From positions 44,920 through 108,919 of the forward strand of contig NZ_SDID01000009.1 of NCBI RefSeq assembly GCF_009192995.1: a stretch of DNA of 64,000 nt, in the 5' to 3' direction. The notes under the pieces are model-generated. The model did no database searches. It was given only the letters and a program-made list of their open reading frames with translations, and had not been told where the DNA came from. The position numbers and the translations under genes were made by a program. Source of the DNA: Sulfurimonas indica (GTDB lineage: Bacteria; Campylobacterota; Campylobacteria; Campylobacterales; Sulfurimonadaceae). This document shows positions 9,701 to 16,869 of this stretch, piece after piece (within the stretch, counting starts at the first letter, position 1; each line of letters opens with the position of its first letter).

Positions 9701-10187
9701 GGTAAGGCTCCTTCGGTCGTGGCAGGCCACCTGTAAACTTCAGCCATTCCCAACCGGCTTGCTTATTGTTCCCACCATATACAGGGTCTCCAAGCATTGC
9801 TTCAAACATATAACCCATCACATCATACAAAAAGCTCTCTCCCCATTCTGTTTTAGATATTATCTGCAAAATTGCTTCTCGCTCTTTGGATGAAAGCTTT
9901 TTATACTCTTTCTTGTATCCTATTATTGCCTCTTCATTAAGCCACTTAATACCGTTTTTTATAAAGTCTTTGTCTGCTTTGGAAATTTTTGGATGGTTAA
10001 AAACAACAGTCATATATGAAGCTGTTTCAATGCCAAGTGCTTGTGCTTTAGGAAAGAGGTCTTGGTGCAATACTCTCAGTGTCTCGATAGGTGTAGTTAC
10101 TCCAAACAAAGAGCATCCGTCCATCAAAAACAGAGCACCAAATAAAAAACTCGATTGTAAGAATCTTCTACGAGAAAAGGTTGTCAA
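9693..10187 (-). CDS. Gluconate 2-dehydrogenase subunit 3-like protein with Tat signal and lipobox
   Basis: A 164-residue small subunit of a GMC-type dehydrogenase. The N-terminus carries a twin-arginine motif SRRRFLQ followed by a hydrophobic stretch ending in the lipobox-like LFLMDGC, so the folded complex is probably Tat-exported and lipid-anchored in the periplasm. The remaining region matches the subunit 3 pattern of helices with GESFLYDVMGYMFEAMLGDPVYGGN near the C-terminus. The start is a TTG with AAGG upstream, inside the end of the preceding 61-aa gene. The GMC subunit follows with an eight-base overlap. No cytochrome c third subunit is visible nearby. Confidence 0.82.
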   Translation of the reverse strand: MTTFSRRRFLQSSFLFGALFLMDGCSLFGVTTPIETLRVLHQDLFPKAQALGIETASYMTVVFNHPKISKADKDFIKNGIKWLNEEAIIGYKKEYKKLSSKEREAILQIISKTEWGESFLYDVMGYMFEAMLGDPVYGGNNKQAGWEWLKFTGGLPRPKEPYLG

Positions 10188-10353
10188 AGAAGGAACCTTT
10201 TTTCTTTGGAGTATAGGCTTCTATTCCCTCATCCACAAAATCAGGATCACCTTTTTCAAACTCTCTCTGCGAGACTTTTTTTATATGTTTTTTCGGTTTT
10301 GTTTCTACATAACCGTTATCTTTTGAGCTCATGACTCCATAAGGAATACACAT
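10168..10353 (-). CDS. Small hypothetical protein upstream of the GMC dehydrogenase
   Basis: A 61-residue, charged, lysine-rich protein without a signal peptide or membrane helix. A perfect AGGAGG lies five bases before its ATG, and its end overlaps the next gene by 20 bases, so translation is coupled to the dehydrogenase small subunit. I do not recognise a family. The N-terminus (MCIPYGVMSS) carries the only Cys. It may be a chaperone or regulator for the Tat-exported complex; this is inference from position alone. Confidence 0.6.
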   Translation of the reverse strand: MCIPYGVMSSKDNGYVETKPKKHIKKVSQREFEKGDPDFVDEGIEAYTPKKKGSFFDNLFS

Positions 10354-10434
10354 AACATCCTCCTTTTTCTTTTCTTAACTCAATTATACAAAAGTTTTGT
10401 GTATCTTCTGTGTACTTACCATCCTACAGCAATA

Positions 10435-12186
10435 TTAATCGACAAGTGCTTCTACAAAATAACAGTCAACATCCATATAGGTCTTTCCGGTCTGATCCTT
10501 AAAAATCAGTTTGCTTTTGTCAAGTTTTGCAAGTTCATCAACACCGACAACTGCTAAAAGCTGTCGTATTCCTGCTAAGAGCTGTGCATGATATGAGGCA
10601 ATGTTTCTTGCTTTTTTCTCAACTAAAAAAGAAGCACGTTTTTTCTTATCTTGTGTAGCAAGTCCAACAGGACAGGATCGGCCATATGCACCTGAACACT
10701 CACGCGCTCGTATACATCCGGCACTCATCATAAAAGCCCTTGCAATCGCTACATAGTCAGCACCAAGCCCAAAGAGTACGATAGCATCATCCGGAGTAAG
10801 TACTTTCTCACTCGCAATAATTTTCACCTTCTCTCTAACACCTGCCTCATGCAATGCACTCTCAACGATATAGAGTGCTTTTGCTATTGTCATACCTACA
10901 CTCATCATCATCTCTAAAGGTGCTGCACCACTTCCGCCATCGCCACCGTCAATGGTTAAAAAATCAGGATAGGCATCAGAGTTCTGCTGCACTCTTTTTT
11001 GAATGAGACTTGCATACTCTGCAAAGTTCTCTTTGGATGAGATGACAATTTTCACACCGACAGGTTTGTCGGAGAGTTTTTTGAGCCTGCCTACAAAATC
11101 AAATAGCTCCTCCAAGCTGTTTGCAAAGGGAAATTTATTTGGAGAGAAGAGATCTTTATGTGCCTCTACACCACGATAATACGCTATCTCCTCACTCACC
11201 TTCTCTGCTAAAAGTCTCCCACCTGTCTGTTTAGCACCCTGTGCCATTTTTATCTCAGTCATACGGCAAAAACGCATTGTCTTTTTATAACGCTCTTCAT
11301 CAAAGTTACCATCAGTATCTCTGACACCGTAAAGACCGCTTCCAATTTGTAAAATAGTATCAGGAATATCATCGGGGATTTCAGAAGGAAAAACATCAAG
11401 AGGTGCACTCCAGTCCACTCTGTAAAAAAGTATCTCTTCTTTGTCAAAAAGATAGCTGTCAGCAGCACCACAGAGGACTACCATATGTCTGTAGACTTTT
11501 TGTGCTATTGCACCGTTAAGCAAAAATTTTAAAGTTTTATAGACACTTTTGGCAAAAAACGTACCCTCATATATCTCAAAAAATTTGCACTCTCTTGTAT
11601 ATTTATGAGTGTATAAAAAGTTTGAAGTAAAACCGCCTTCTCCTGTGTTGATAGGAAATCTACCAAGATAAGCTCCCTTTGTAAAAGCTCGTGTTCCCTC
11701 AGGTGAGATTGCACCATCGCTCATAGCACTTCTGCCAAAAACAGAATGCGTTACAAAAGGCTTTGGAGAGTTTTCTCCAAAAGTAACAGAAAAGTTATTA
11801 CTGACATCTTCGGTATTTAAAACACAGTTGGCATTTTTAATGGCAAGTCGTGCACTCTTTTGCGGTTGTCCCGGGGAAAATGAAGCGTAGGCAGATCTTC
11901 TCTCAGCTGAATCATAAACCCACTTAACCTTATCAAAGGAGTCATAGAACTGTTCATCTCCAAAATATTGTCGCATTGGATTACGCAAAGCATAAAAGAG
12001 ATAGCGCAATCTTCCGATAAGCGGATAGTTGATAAGCAGTTGATTCTCTCTTTGAATATATCTATCATAGATAAAAATTACAATAGAGAGAGCCAGAATG
12101 AGAATGACAAATGCCTTCATCAAAAACATCATAATGGGAAAATTGATATGTCCTATCTTATGTGTAAACTCTACTAACTCTTCCAT
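10435..12186 (-). CDS. Membrane-anchored FMN-binding glutamate-synthase-type flavoprotein
   Basis: A 583-residue protein with one or two N-terminal membrane helices (about residues 18-42), then the FMN-binding alpha-subunit core domain of glutamate synthase. Visible are GDGGSGAAPLEMMMSVG (phosphate and FMN loop), the VKIIASEKVLTPDDAIVLFGLGAD strand and a Cys cluster around residues 490-505 (C-x5-C-x7-CPVGLATQ) like the 3Fe-4S site of GltB. The amidotransferase domain of GltB is absent. Related stand-alone proteins are annotated as FMN-binding glutamate synthase family; their substrate is often unknown. It starts four bases after the DoxX gene, so the two are one transcription unit. Confidence 0.85.
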   Translation of the reverse strand: MEELVEFTHKIGHINFPIMMFLMKAFVILILALSIVIFIYDRYIQRENQLLINYPLIGRLRYLFYALRNPMRQYFGDEQFYDSFDKVKWVYDSAERRSAYASFSPGQPQKSARLAIKNANCVLNTEDVSNNFSVTFGENSPKPFVTHSVFGRSAMSDGAISPEGTRAFTKGAYLGRFPINTGEGGFTSNFLYTHKYTRECKFFEIYEGTFFAKSVYKTLKFLLNGAIAQKVYRHMVVLCGAADSYLFDKEEILFYRVDWSAPLDVFPSEIPDDIPDTILQIGSGLYGVRDTDGNFDEERYKKTMRFCRMTEIKMAQGAKQTGGRLLAEKVSEEIAYYRGVEAHKDLFSPNKFPFANSLEELFDFVGRLKKLSDKPVGVKIVISSKENFAEYASLIQKRVQQNSDAYPDFLTIDGGDGGSGAAPLEMMMSVGMTIAKALYIVESALHEAGVREKVKIIASEKVLTPDDAIVLFGLGADYVAIARAFMMSAGCIRARECSGAYGRSCPVGLATQDKKKRASFLVEKKARNIASYHAQLLAGIRQLLAVVGVDELAKLDKSKLIFKDQTGKTYMDVDCYFVEALVD

Positions 12187-12190
12187 CTAC

Positions 12191-12631
12191 TTAGCTTTTC
12201 TCTCCAAAGATAATTCTGTCAAGTGAAAATCTTCCCGCACCGTGTGCTATAAAGATAATCAAAAAGAGCATATAGTAAAGCGGTATCTCAAAACCGTTAT
12301 TACCTGCCTCAAAACCATTAGGAAGGTGTACAGTTACAATAGCCACTATCATAATAACAATCAGTGGAATGGAGATAAGACGTGTCAAAAATCCAAACGT
12401 TAAAAGTACTACACCTATTATCTCTGTAGTTGCTGCCATATAAGCATTGAGCGTTGGGAAAGGTATACCGATAGAGCCAAACCATTCAGCAACAGAGCCT
12501 ATATCACTCCACTTCATCATAGCCGGTTGGTAAAATCCATAAGCAACAACAAGCCGTGCTAGTAACAAACTGACAGACTGCAGATACTCGCTCAAACGGG
12601 AAAACTCTAAATAAATTTTTTTGATATTCAT
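12191..12631 (-). CDS. DoxX-family membrane protein
   Basis: A 146-residue protein with four predicted membrane helices and the DoxX pattern: LLLARLVVAYGFYQPAMMKW at the N-terminus, TEIIGVVLLTFGFLTRL in the middle and FIAHGAGRFSLDRI at the C-terminus. DoxX proteins occur in thiosulfate:quinone oxidoreductase, in redox-stress complexes and as HvfD-like partners in MNIO-modified peptide operons. AAGGAG precedes the ATG. Upstream is a Cys-rich KCG repeat peptide and downstream, four bases away, the glutamate-synthase-type flavoprotein. The arrangement favours an HvfD-like role, but this is inference. Confidence 0.85.
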   Translation of the reverse strand: MNIKKIYLEFSRLSEYLQSVSLLLARLVVAYGFYQPAMMKWSDIGSVAEWFGSIGIPFPTLNAYMAATTEIIGVVLLTFGFLTRLISIPLIVIMIVAIVTVHLPNGFEAGNNGFEIPLYYMLFLIIFIAHGAGRFSLDRIIFGEKS

Positions 12632-12711
12632 AATAAACTCCTTCGTTTATAAAAGATAAGTCTACCTTTTATTTGTGTAGGAAGTGTGTAGAAGATTTTA
12701 GAAGCAAGGTA

Positions 12712-12749
12712 TAGACTTCTTGCTTATCTATAATTATGCAAGAAGTCTA
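12712..12749 (-). terminator. Perfect 12-bp stem-loop between the KCG peptide gene and doxX
   Basis: TAGACTTCTTGC at 12712-12723 pairs exactly with GCAAGAAGTCTA at 12738-12749 around a 14-base AT-rich loop. On the minus strand it follows the KCG peptide stop by about 20 bases and precedes DoxX by about 80. There is no U-run, so it is more likely an attenuator or an mRNA 3' stabiliser that raises peptide expression over downstream genes than a full terminator. Confidence 0.55.
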
Positions 12750-12769
12750 ATAGGGGAAGTAATATAACT

Positions 12770-13018
12770 CTATTTGTTACCGCCACATTTACCGACACCG
12801 CACTTCATAGCTTTTTTCTTTGCTTTTTTTGCATCGCCGCACTTTTTCGCCTCTGCTTTATCCATTTTAGCACCACACTTCATCTTCTTAACCGGCTTTT
12901 CCATTTTAGAACCACATTTTCCAGCTCCACACTTCATGCCCTCTGCACTCGCAGTTGTTCCAAATCCTACAAAAAAAGCCGCTGCTAAAAGCATTGCTGC
13001 TACATTTAATCTTTTCAT
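12770..13018 (-). CDS. Exported Cys-rich MKCGxGKCG repeat peptide, HvfA-like precursor candidate
   Basis: An 82-residue protein with a Sec signal peptide (cleavage likely after TASA, residue 25). The mature 57 residues are Lys/Gly/Cys-rich: MKCGAGKCG at 28-36, MKCGAK at 46-51, KKCGD at 58-62 and MKCGVGKCG at 71-79, giving six Cys. The layout resembles HvfA/low-complexity precursors modified by MNIO enzymes, which carry repeated EGKCG motifs after a Sec signal. Here the motif is AGKCG or VGKCG. I chose the ATG at 13018 (with AAAGGATGAG upstream) over a start 13 codons earlier because the signal peptide then begins correctly. DoxX follows after a hairpin. Copper binding and modification are inference. 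Confidence 0.8.
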   Translation of the reverse strand: MKRLNVAAMLLAAAFFVGFGTTASAEGMKCGAGKCGSKMEKPVKKMKCGAKMDKAEAKKCGDAKKAKKKAMKCGVGKCGGNK

Positions 13019-13237
13019 CTTCTCATCCTTTGATTTTAAGTTGAACAAGTGTAACACAAAATAAGAAATATTTATGTGATACTTGTTACATTGGAACTAT
13101 TTTATAGAAATAGTGTGTAGTATTTGTGTAATGGTGTATAATTAGATAATTTATTTAAAGGCTTCCCTATTCTATCAAAAAAAGAGACTCTTCAAGAGCA
13201 ATTCAAAAACTTTTACAAAGAACACAAACCAAAAAGC

Positions 13238-14023
13238 ATGGAAGATGCAGTAGAGAAATTTGCCATCTTTGGAGGTGTTTCCTGGGGGGAAATCGATACT
13301 TCCAAACCATCTTTTGAGCTTATTGAGAAGCTTATTTTGGATGATTACTCCTACATTCGTAACGATATCAATGAACTTACAGATGGGCAACCACTTTACC
13401 ACTCTATTCTCACAGCTATTGCACTGAGTGATGGTAAAGCTCATGCGGTCTATAAACGTGCCCATGTTGAAGAGAGTGTTGGAGAAAAAGCAGTTGAGAC
13501 GCTTCTTGAGCGTGGACTTATTCGGTTCAAACGCTCTAAAGGTGCAGATGACAGATTTAGCTTTACGTTGCCCTTTTTACGTTTTTGGTTTGCCTTTGTA
13601 TCACCTCTTTTTAAAGGGATTCGTGATGGAGAGTACAAAGAGGTAAAAGAGCGTTGGCAAAGTTACGAAAATGAGTTTACCCATCCTATTTTTACAGAGC
13701 TCTCACACGCACTTCTGCGAAAAAAACTCAAAGATGACTCCATTATGGAGATATCAGAGTATTGGAAAAATGATGGTCTTACACTCGACATCTATGCGAA
13801 AACAAAAGGCAAAAAGCGTATAATCGGCTCATGTAAATATACAAACTCCAAAATAAAAAAGAGTGAACTTTCAAAGCTTGCAGAACTTGCACAAAAAGCA
13901 AATATTGATGCCGATATGCTTGTTATCGTTGCTAAAACAGGTTTTTCAAAAGAGCTAAAAGCACTCAAAAATGAAAACCTAAGACTCTATACACTCAAAA
14001 ACTTTAAAGAACTACTGGGCTAA
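13238..14023 (+). CDS. DUF234-type protein (C-terminal part of AAA-ATPase family), start uncertain
   Basis: At least 261 residues resembling the DUF234 domain found at the C-terminus of archaeal-type ATPases and, in Campylobacterota, as a shorter stand-alone protein: EKFAIFGGVSWGEID, the LTDGQPLYHSILTAIALSDG segment, a winged-helix-like region, LPFLRFWFAFVSPLFKGIRDGEYKEVKERW and a nuclease-like C-terminal half. No ATPase P-loop is present. The frame stays open and protein-like for 32 codons upstream of the first ATG, back to a TAA at 13139, without any ATG, GTG or TTG. Translation may start at an ATT (13169, AAAGG eight bases upstream) or the original start may be lost. The GGDEF-EAL gene follows after three bases. 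Confidence 0.65.
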   Translation: MEDAVEKFAIFGGVSWGEIDTSKPSFELIEKLILDDYSYIRNDINELTDGQPLYHSILTAIALSDGKAHAVYKRAHVEESVGEKAVETLLERGLIRFKRSKGADDRFSFTLPFLRFWFAFVSPLFKGIRDGEYKEVKERWQSYENEFTHPIFTELSHALLRKKLKDDSIMEISEYWKNDGLTLDIYAKTKGKKRIIGSCKYTNSKIKKSELSKLAELAQKANIDADMLVIVAKTGFSKELKALKNENLRLYTLKNFKELLG

Positions 14024-14026
14024 AGA

Positions 14027-16045
14027 ATGAAGCTTTTACATAAACTTTTACTTGGATATATTCTAATTATTATTTTTATTGGTTCCTTTTCAACGCTATT
14101 GCTAATCTATACAATAGACAAAAACTCCTCTTATCTTGTAGCATACAGAGAAAGAGAAACTACCTCCTTTGTAAAAGTCCTCAATGCTGTTATTCTTGAA
14201 AAGAACAAACTTAAAGATACACAAACTATTCAAAAGCTTTTTGATGAAACAGTAGAAAAACTTCCTCATGTAAAACGTTTAACATTACATGTACAAAATC
14301 CTGAAAATGGGCATTTTAAGCCTATCGTCAGTACTGTTAGAAAATATTTGCAGATACCTTCTCATCAAGAAGATATTGATGCAATACTTTATAAGAAAAC
14401 AACACTTTTATATGAAAAGGGTAAAAATGGAGGACAGTTACTTGATATAACCTATCCCATTACTGATAACAATCTCAAAGCTATAGCAGCAATAGGGGCT
14501 ACTGTTTCACTTTATGAATCAGACAAAGTTCTTGCGAACGCAATTCAAAAAATGAAAGAAGATACGCTATACAACATCCTTTTAATTATTATGACTGCTT
14601 TGATTCTCTCCCTTATTATCGGTCTACTTGTTATACGTAAAATTATCTCCCCTTTACATACTTTAAAAAATGCTATTGGATCTTTTTCAAAACAAGAGTT
14701 TACTCCAATTGAAATAGCTTCCAATGATGAAATAGGAGAGTTAGCAGCCACATTTAATATTATGGCTGATGAACTTCATATACTGTACAATTCAATGCAA
14801 GAACAGATAGATATAAAAACAAAAGAACTCCAAACACAATATCTTGTTGACTCACTAACAACTCTGCCAAATAGAAATGCCCTTTATGAAGATATGAAAA
14901 AATTCTCATCTTTTCATCTGGCAATTTTAGATGTCGCATCATTTAGAGATATTAATGACTCCTATGGTGTTGATATAGGGAACCGTGTTTTACAAGTTTT
15001 GGCACAAAAAATAAAATTCTATCTTGATAATACACAACTTAAGATATATCGACTTGGTGGTGATGAAATAGCCATTATCAACTATGAATATAATGCAAAA
15101 AAGTTTGTTCAAATTATCCAACAGCTTATTAAAAGCCTTGAGCATGAAACAATTTACTTTGAGGATAAAGATCTTGAAATTAATGTTTCCCTGCATGCGG
15201 GAATATCTTTAAATCAAAAGTCTGCACTTGAACATGCCAATATCGCTTTACTAGAAGCTAAAAAAAGCTATGTTGATTTACGTGTTTTTAATGAAAAAAC
15301 TCATACTGAAGATATACAAATACAAAATTTGAAAATGATTAAAAAAATTAAAGATGCTGTTAATCATGATAATTTTATAGCCTATTACCAGCCTATTCTT
15401 AATAAACAAAAAGAGATTGTTAAATACGAAGCACTTGTACGCATGCAATATAATCATGAAATATTATCACCTAACAGTTTTATTGATATTGCTAAAAAAA
15501 CCAAGTATTATAAATATATTACACGTAGTATTATCGCTCAAGCTTTTCAAGAGTTTAAATCATCAACACTCTCCTTTTCGATAAATATATCAGGGGATGA
15601 CCTTATCAACCAAGAAACATTTGGTTTTATCCAGTATCATTTAGAAAATTTTTCAGATACTTCTCGTGTCATCTTTGAAATTGTAGAGAGTGAAGATATT
15701 CATCATCTTCCAAACCTTCAAAAATTTATTGCACTCATAAAAAAACATAATGCAAAAATTGCCATCGACGATTTTGGGACTGGTTACTCTAACTTCTCTT
15801 ATCTCTTAGATTTAGAGCCTGATTATATCAAGATAGATGGCTCTTTAATTAAAAATATAGATCACGATGACAAGTCTTACAATATAGTAAAAACAGTTGT
15901 ATCTTTTGCCCATACACTTAATATCAAGGTTATTGCAGAGTTTATTCACTCCAAAGAAGTACTTGCAGTTTGTGAAAGTTTAGGTATTGATGAGTTCCAA
16001 GGATACCTCTTTGGTGAACCATCTCTTACAATAGTCTCAAAATAA
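14027..16045 (+). CDS. HAMP-GGDEF-EAL sensor protein, probable c-di-GMP phosphodiesterase
   Basis: A 672-residue inner-membrane signalling protein: helix 1 (about 8-29), a periplasmic sensor region to about 180, helix 2 (about 182-205), HAMP (about 206-260), a GGDEF domain and an EAL domain. The diguanylate cyclase signature is changed to GGDEI, so cyclase activity is doubtful. The EAL domain keeps YEALVRM, SINISGDDL, IVESED, AIDDFGTGYS, DYIKIDG and FQGYLFGEP, so c-di-GMP hydrolysis is likely. It follows the DUF234 gene by three bases. The sensed signal is unknown. Confidence 0.88.
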   Translation: MKLLHKLLLGYILIIIFIGSFSTLLLIYTIDKNSSYLVAYRERETTSFVKVLNAVILEKNKLKDTQTIQKLFDETVEKLPHVKRLTLHVQNPENGHFKPIVSTVRKYLQIPSHQEDIDAILYKKTTLLYEKGKNGGQLLDITYPITDNNLKAIAAIGATVSLYESDKVLANAIQKMKEDTLYNILLIIMTALILSLIIGLLVIRKIISPLHTLKNAIGSFSKQEFTPIEIASNDEIGELAATFNIMADELHILYNSMQEQIDIKTKELQTQYLVDSLTTLPNRNALYEDMKKFSSFHLAILDVASFRDINDSYGVDIGNRVLQVLAQKIKFYLDNTQLKIYRLGGDEIAIINYEYNAKKFVQIIQQLIKSLEHETIYFEDKDLEINVSLHAGISLNQKSALEHANIALLEAKKSYVDLRVFNEKTHTEDIQIQNLKMIKKIKDAVNHDNFIAYYQPILNKQKEIVKYEALVRMQYNHEILSPNSFIDIAKKTKYYKYITRSIIAQAFQEFKSSTLSFSINISGDDLINQETFGFIQYHLENFSDTSRVIFEIVESEDIHHLPNLQKFIALIKKHNAKIAIDDFGTGYSNFSYLLDLEPDYIKIDGSLIKNIDHDDKSYNIVKTVVSFAHTLNIKVIAEFIHSKEVLAVCESLGIDEFQGYLFGEPSLTIVSK

Positions 16046-16056
16046 AGGATCTTCTC

Positions 16057-16608
16057 ATGTATAAAAAAATTTTACTGCTTCATGGTTGGGGAGGAAGTGA
16101 TTTTCCTCATTGGCAGAGCTGGCTTGCAGGTGAATTGGCACGTGATTATGGCTGTGTAAATTTTTTGCGTTTTTGGGATTTTGACAATCCTAAACTTGAT
16201 ATCTGGTTGCGTGAGCTTCAAGATGCACTACAAGATTTCAGACCCGACATTGTTATCTGTCACTCTTTGGCAAATACACTTTGGTTTCATCTTTGTGCGA
16301 AAAAAGAGCTGCGTGAAATAGAAAAACTCTACCTGGTTGCACCACCTAGTTTGAATTGCACTATTACAGAATTAAGTGAATTTTTTCCTGTAGATATACC
16401 GCCAAATCTTTATGCCAAAGAAACACTGCTTATTACCTCAACAAATGACCCTTATATGACCCAAAAAGAGGCAAATGATTTAGAGAAAAAGCTAAACATT
16501 CCTATGAAAGTTATACAAAACGGTGGTCATTTAAATGCAGACAGCGGTTATGGTCAGTGGGAGTGGATGCTTCAAGAGTTAAAAGCTGTTACCACATCTC
16601 ACGCATAG
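16057..16608 (+). CDS. RBBP9/YdeN-family alpha/beta hydrolase
   Basis: A 183-residue cytoplasmic serine hydrolase of the RBBP9/YdeN type. It shows LLLHGWGGSDFPHWQSWL at the N-terminus (oxyanion region), the nucleophile elbow CHSLAN near residue 68-73, an Asp in STNDPYM and a His in NGGHLNADSGYG. Substrates of this family are poorly known. AAAGGATCTTCTC precedes the ATG. The gene lies 11 bases after the GGDEF-EAL gene and converges with a small gene, overlapping it by ten bases. Confidence 0.85.
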   Translation: MYKKILLLHGWGGSDFPHWQSWLAGELARDYGCVNFLRFWDFDNPKLDIWLRELQDALQDFRPDIVICHSLANTLWFHLCAKKELREIEKLYLVAPPSLNCTITELSEFFPVDIPPNLYAKETLLITSTNDPYMTQKEANDLEKKLNIPMKVIQNGGHLNADSGYGQWEWMLQELKAVTTSHA

Positions 16609-16817
16609 ATATCAAGTTGATTGCTACTGAGAGTCGGTTTTACTTCCTGTTTGAGTGATTCTTGCACGATTTTGGCTTTTTGCACTGTTTCATTTTGGGC
16701 ATTGAAGCCTTGCGAACTATTTTTTGTATTATCATCTTTTACAGAATTAGGGTCTAATCTCCCTACCTGCATAGAGCTAGGATATGGAGATTGAAATGTA
16801 TACTGTACCACTTTCAT
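16599..16817 (-). CDS. Small hypothetical protein
   Basis: A 72-residue, Gln/Ser/Asn-rich, probably disordered protein without a signal peptide. I chose the ATG at 16817 because AAAGGAGG lies five bases upstream; a longer frame from 16856 has no such site. I recognise no family. The Lys-Val-Val-Gln-Tyr N-terminus and the SSNQLDIYA end give no functional clue. It is encoded between a hydrolase (convergent) and a FIST-GGDEF protein. Confidence 0.6.
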   Translation of the reverse strand: MKVVQYTFQSPYPSSMQVGRLDPNSVKDDNTKNSSQGFNAQNETVQKAKIVQESLKQEVKPTLSSNQLDIYA

Positions 16818-16869
16818 ATCATCCTCCTTTGTGCCTATATAAAAATTATAGCACAAAAATCATAAAAAA

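Noticed and set aside
12774..13064. Plus-strand open frame over the KCG peptide gene
   Set aside because: It is the antisense shadow of a Cys/Lys repeat gene; it has no ribosome binding site and its composition only mirrors the repeat.
13050..13090. TGTAACA ... TGTTACA inverted repeat upstream of the KCG peptide gene as an operator
   Set aside because: The arms are only seven bases, lie 27 bases apart in AT-rich DNA, and could arise by chance.
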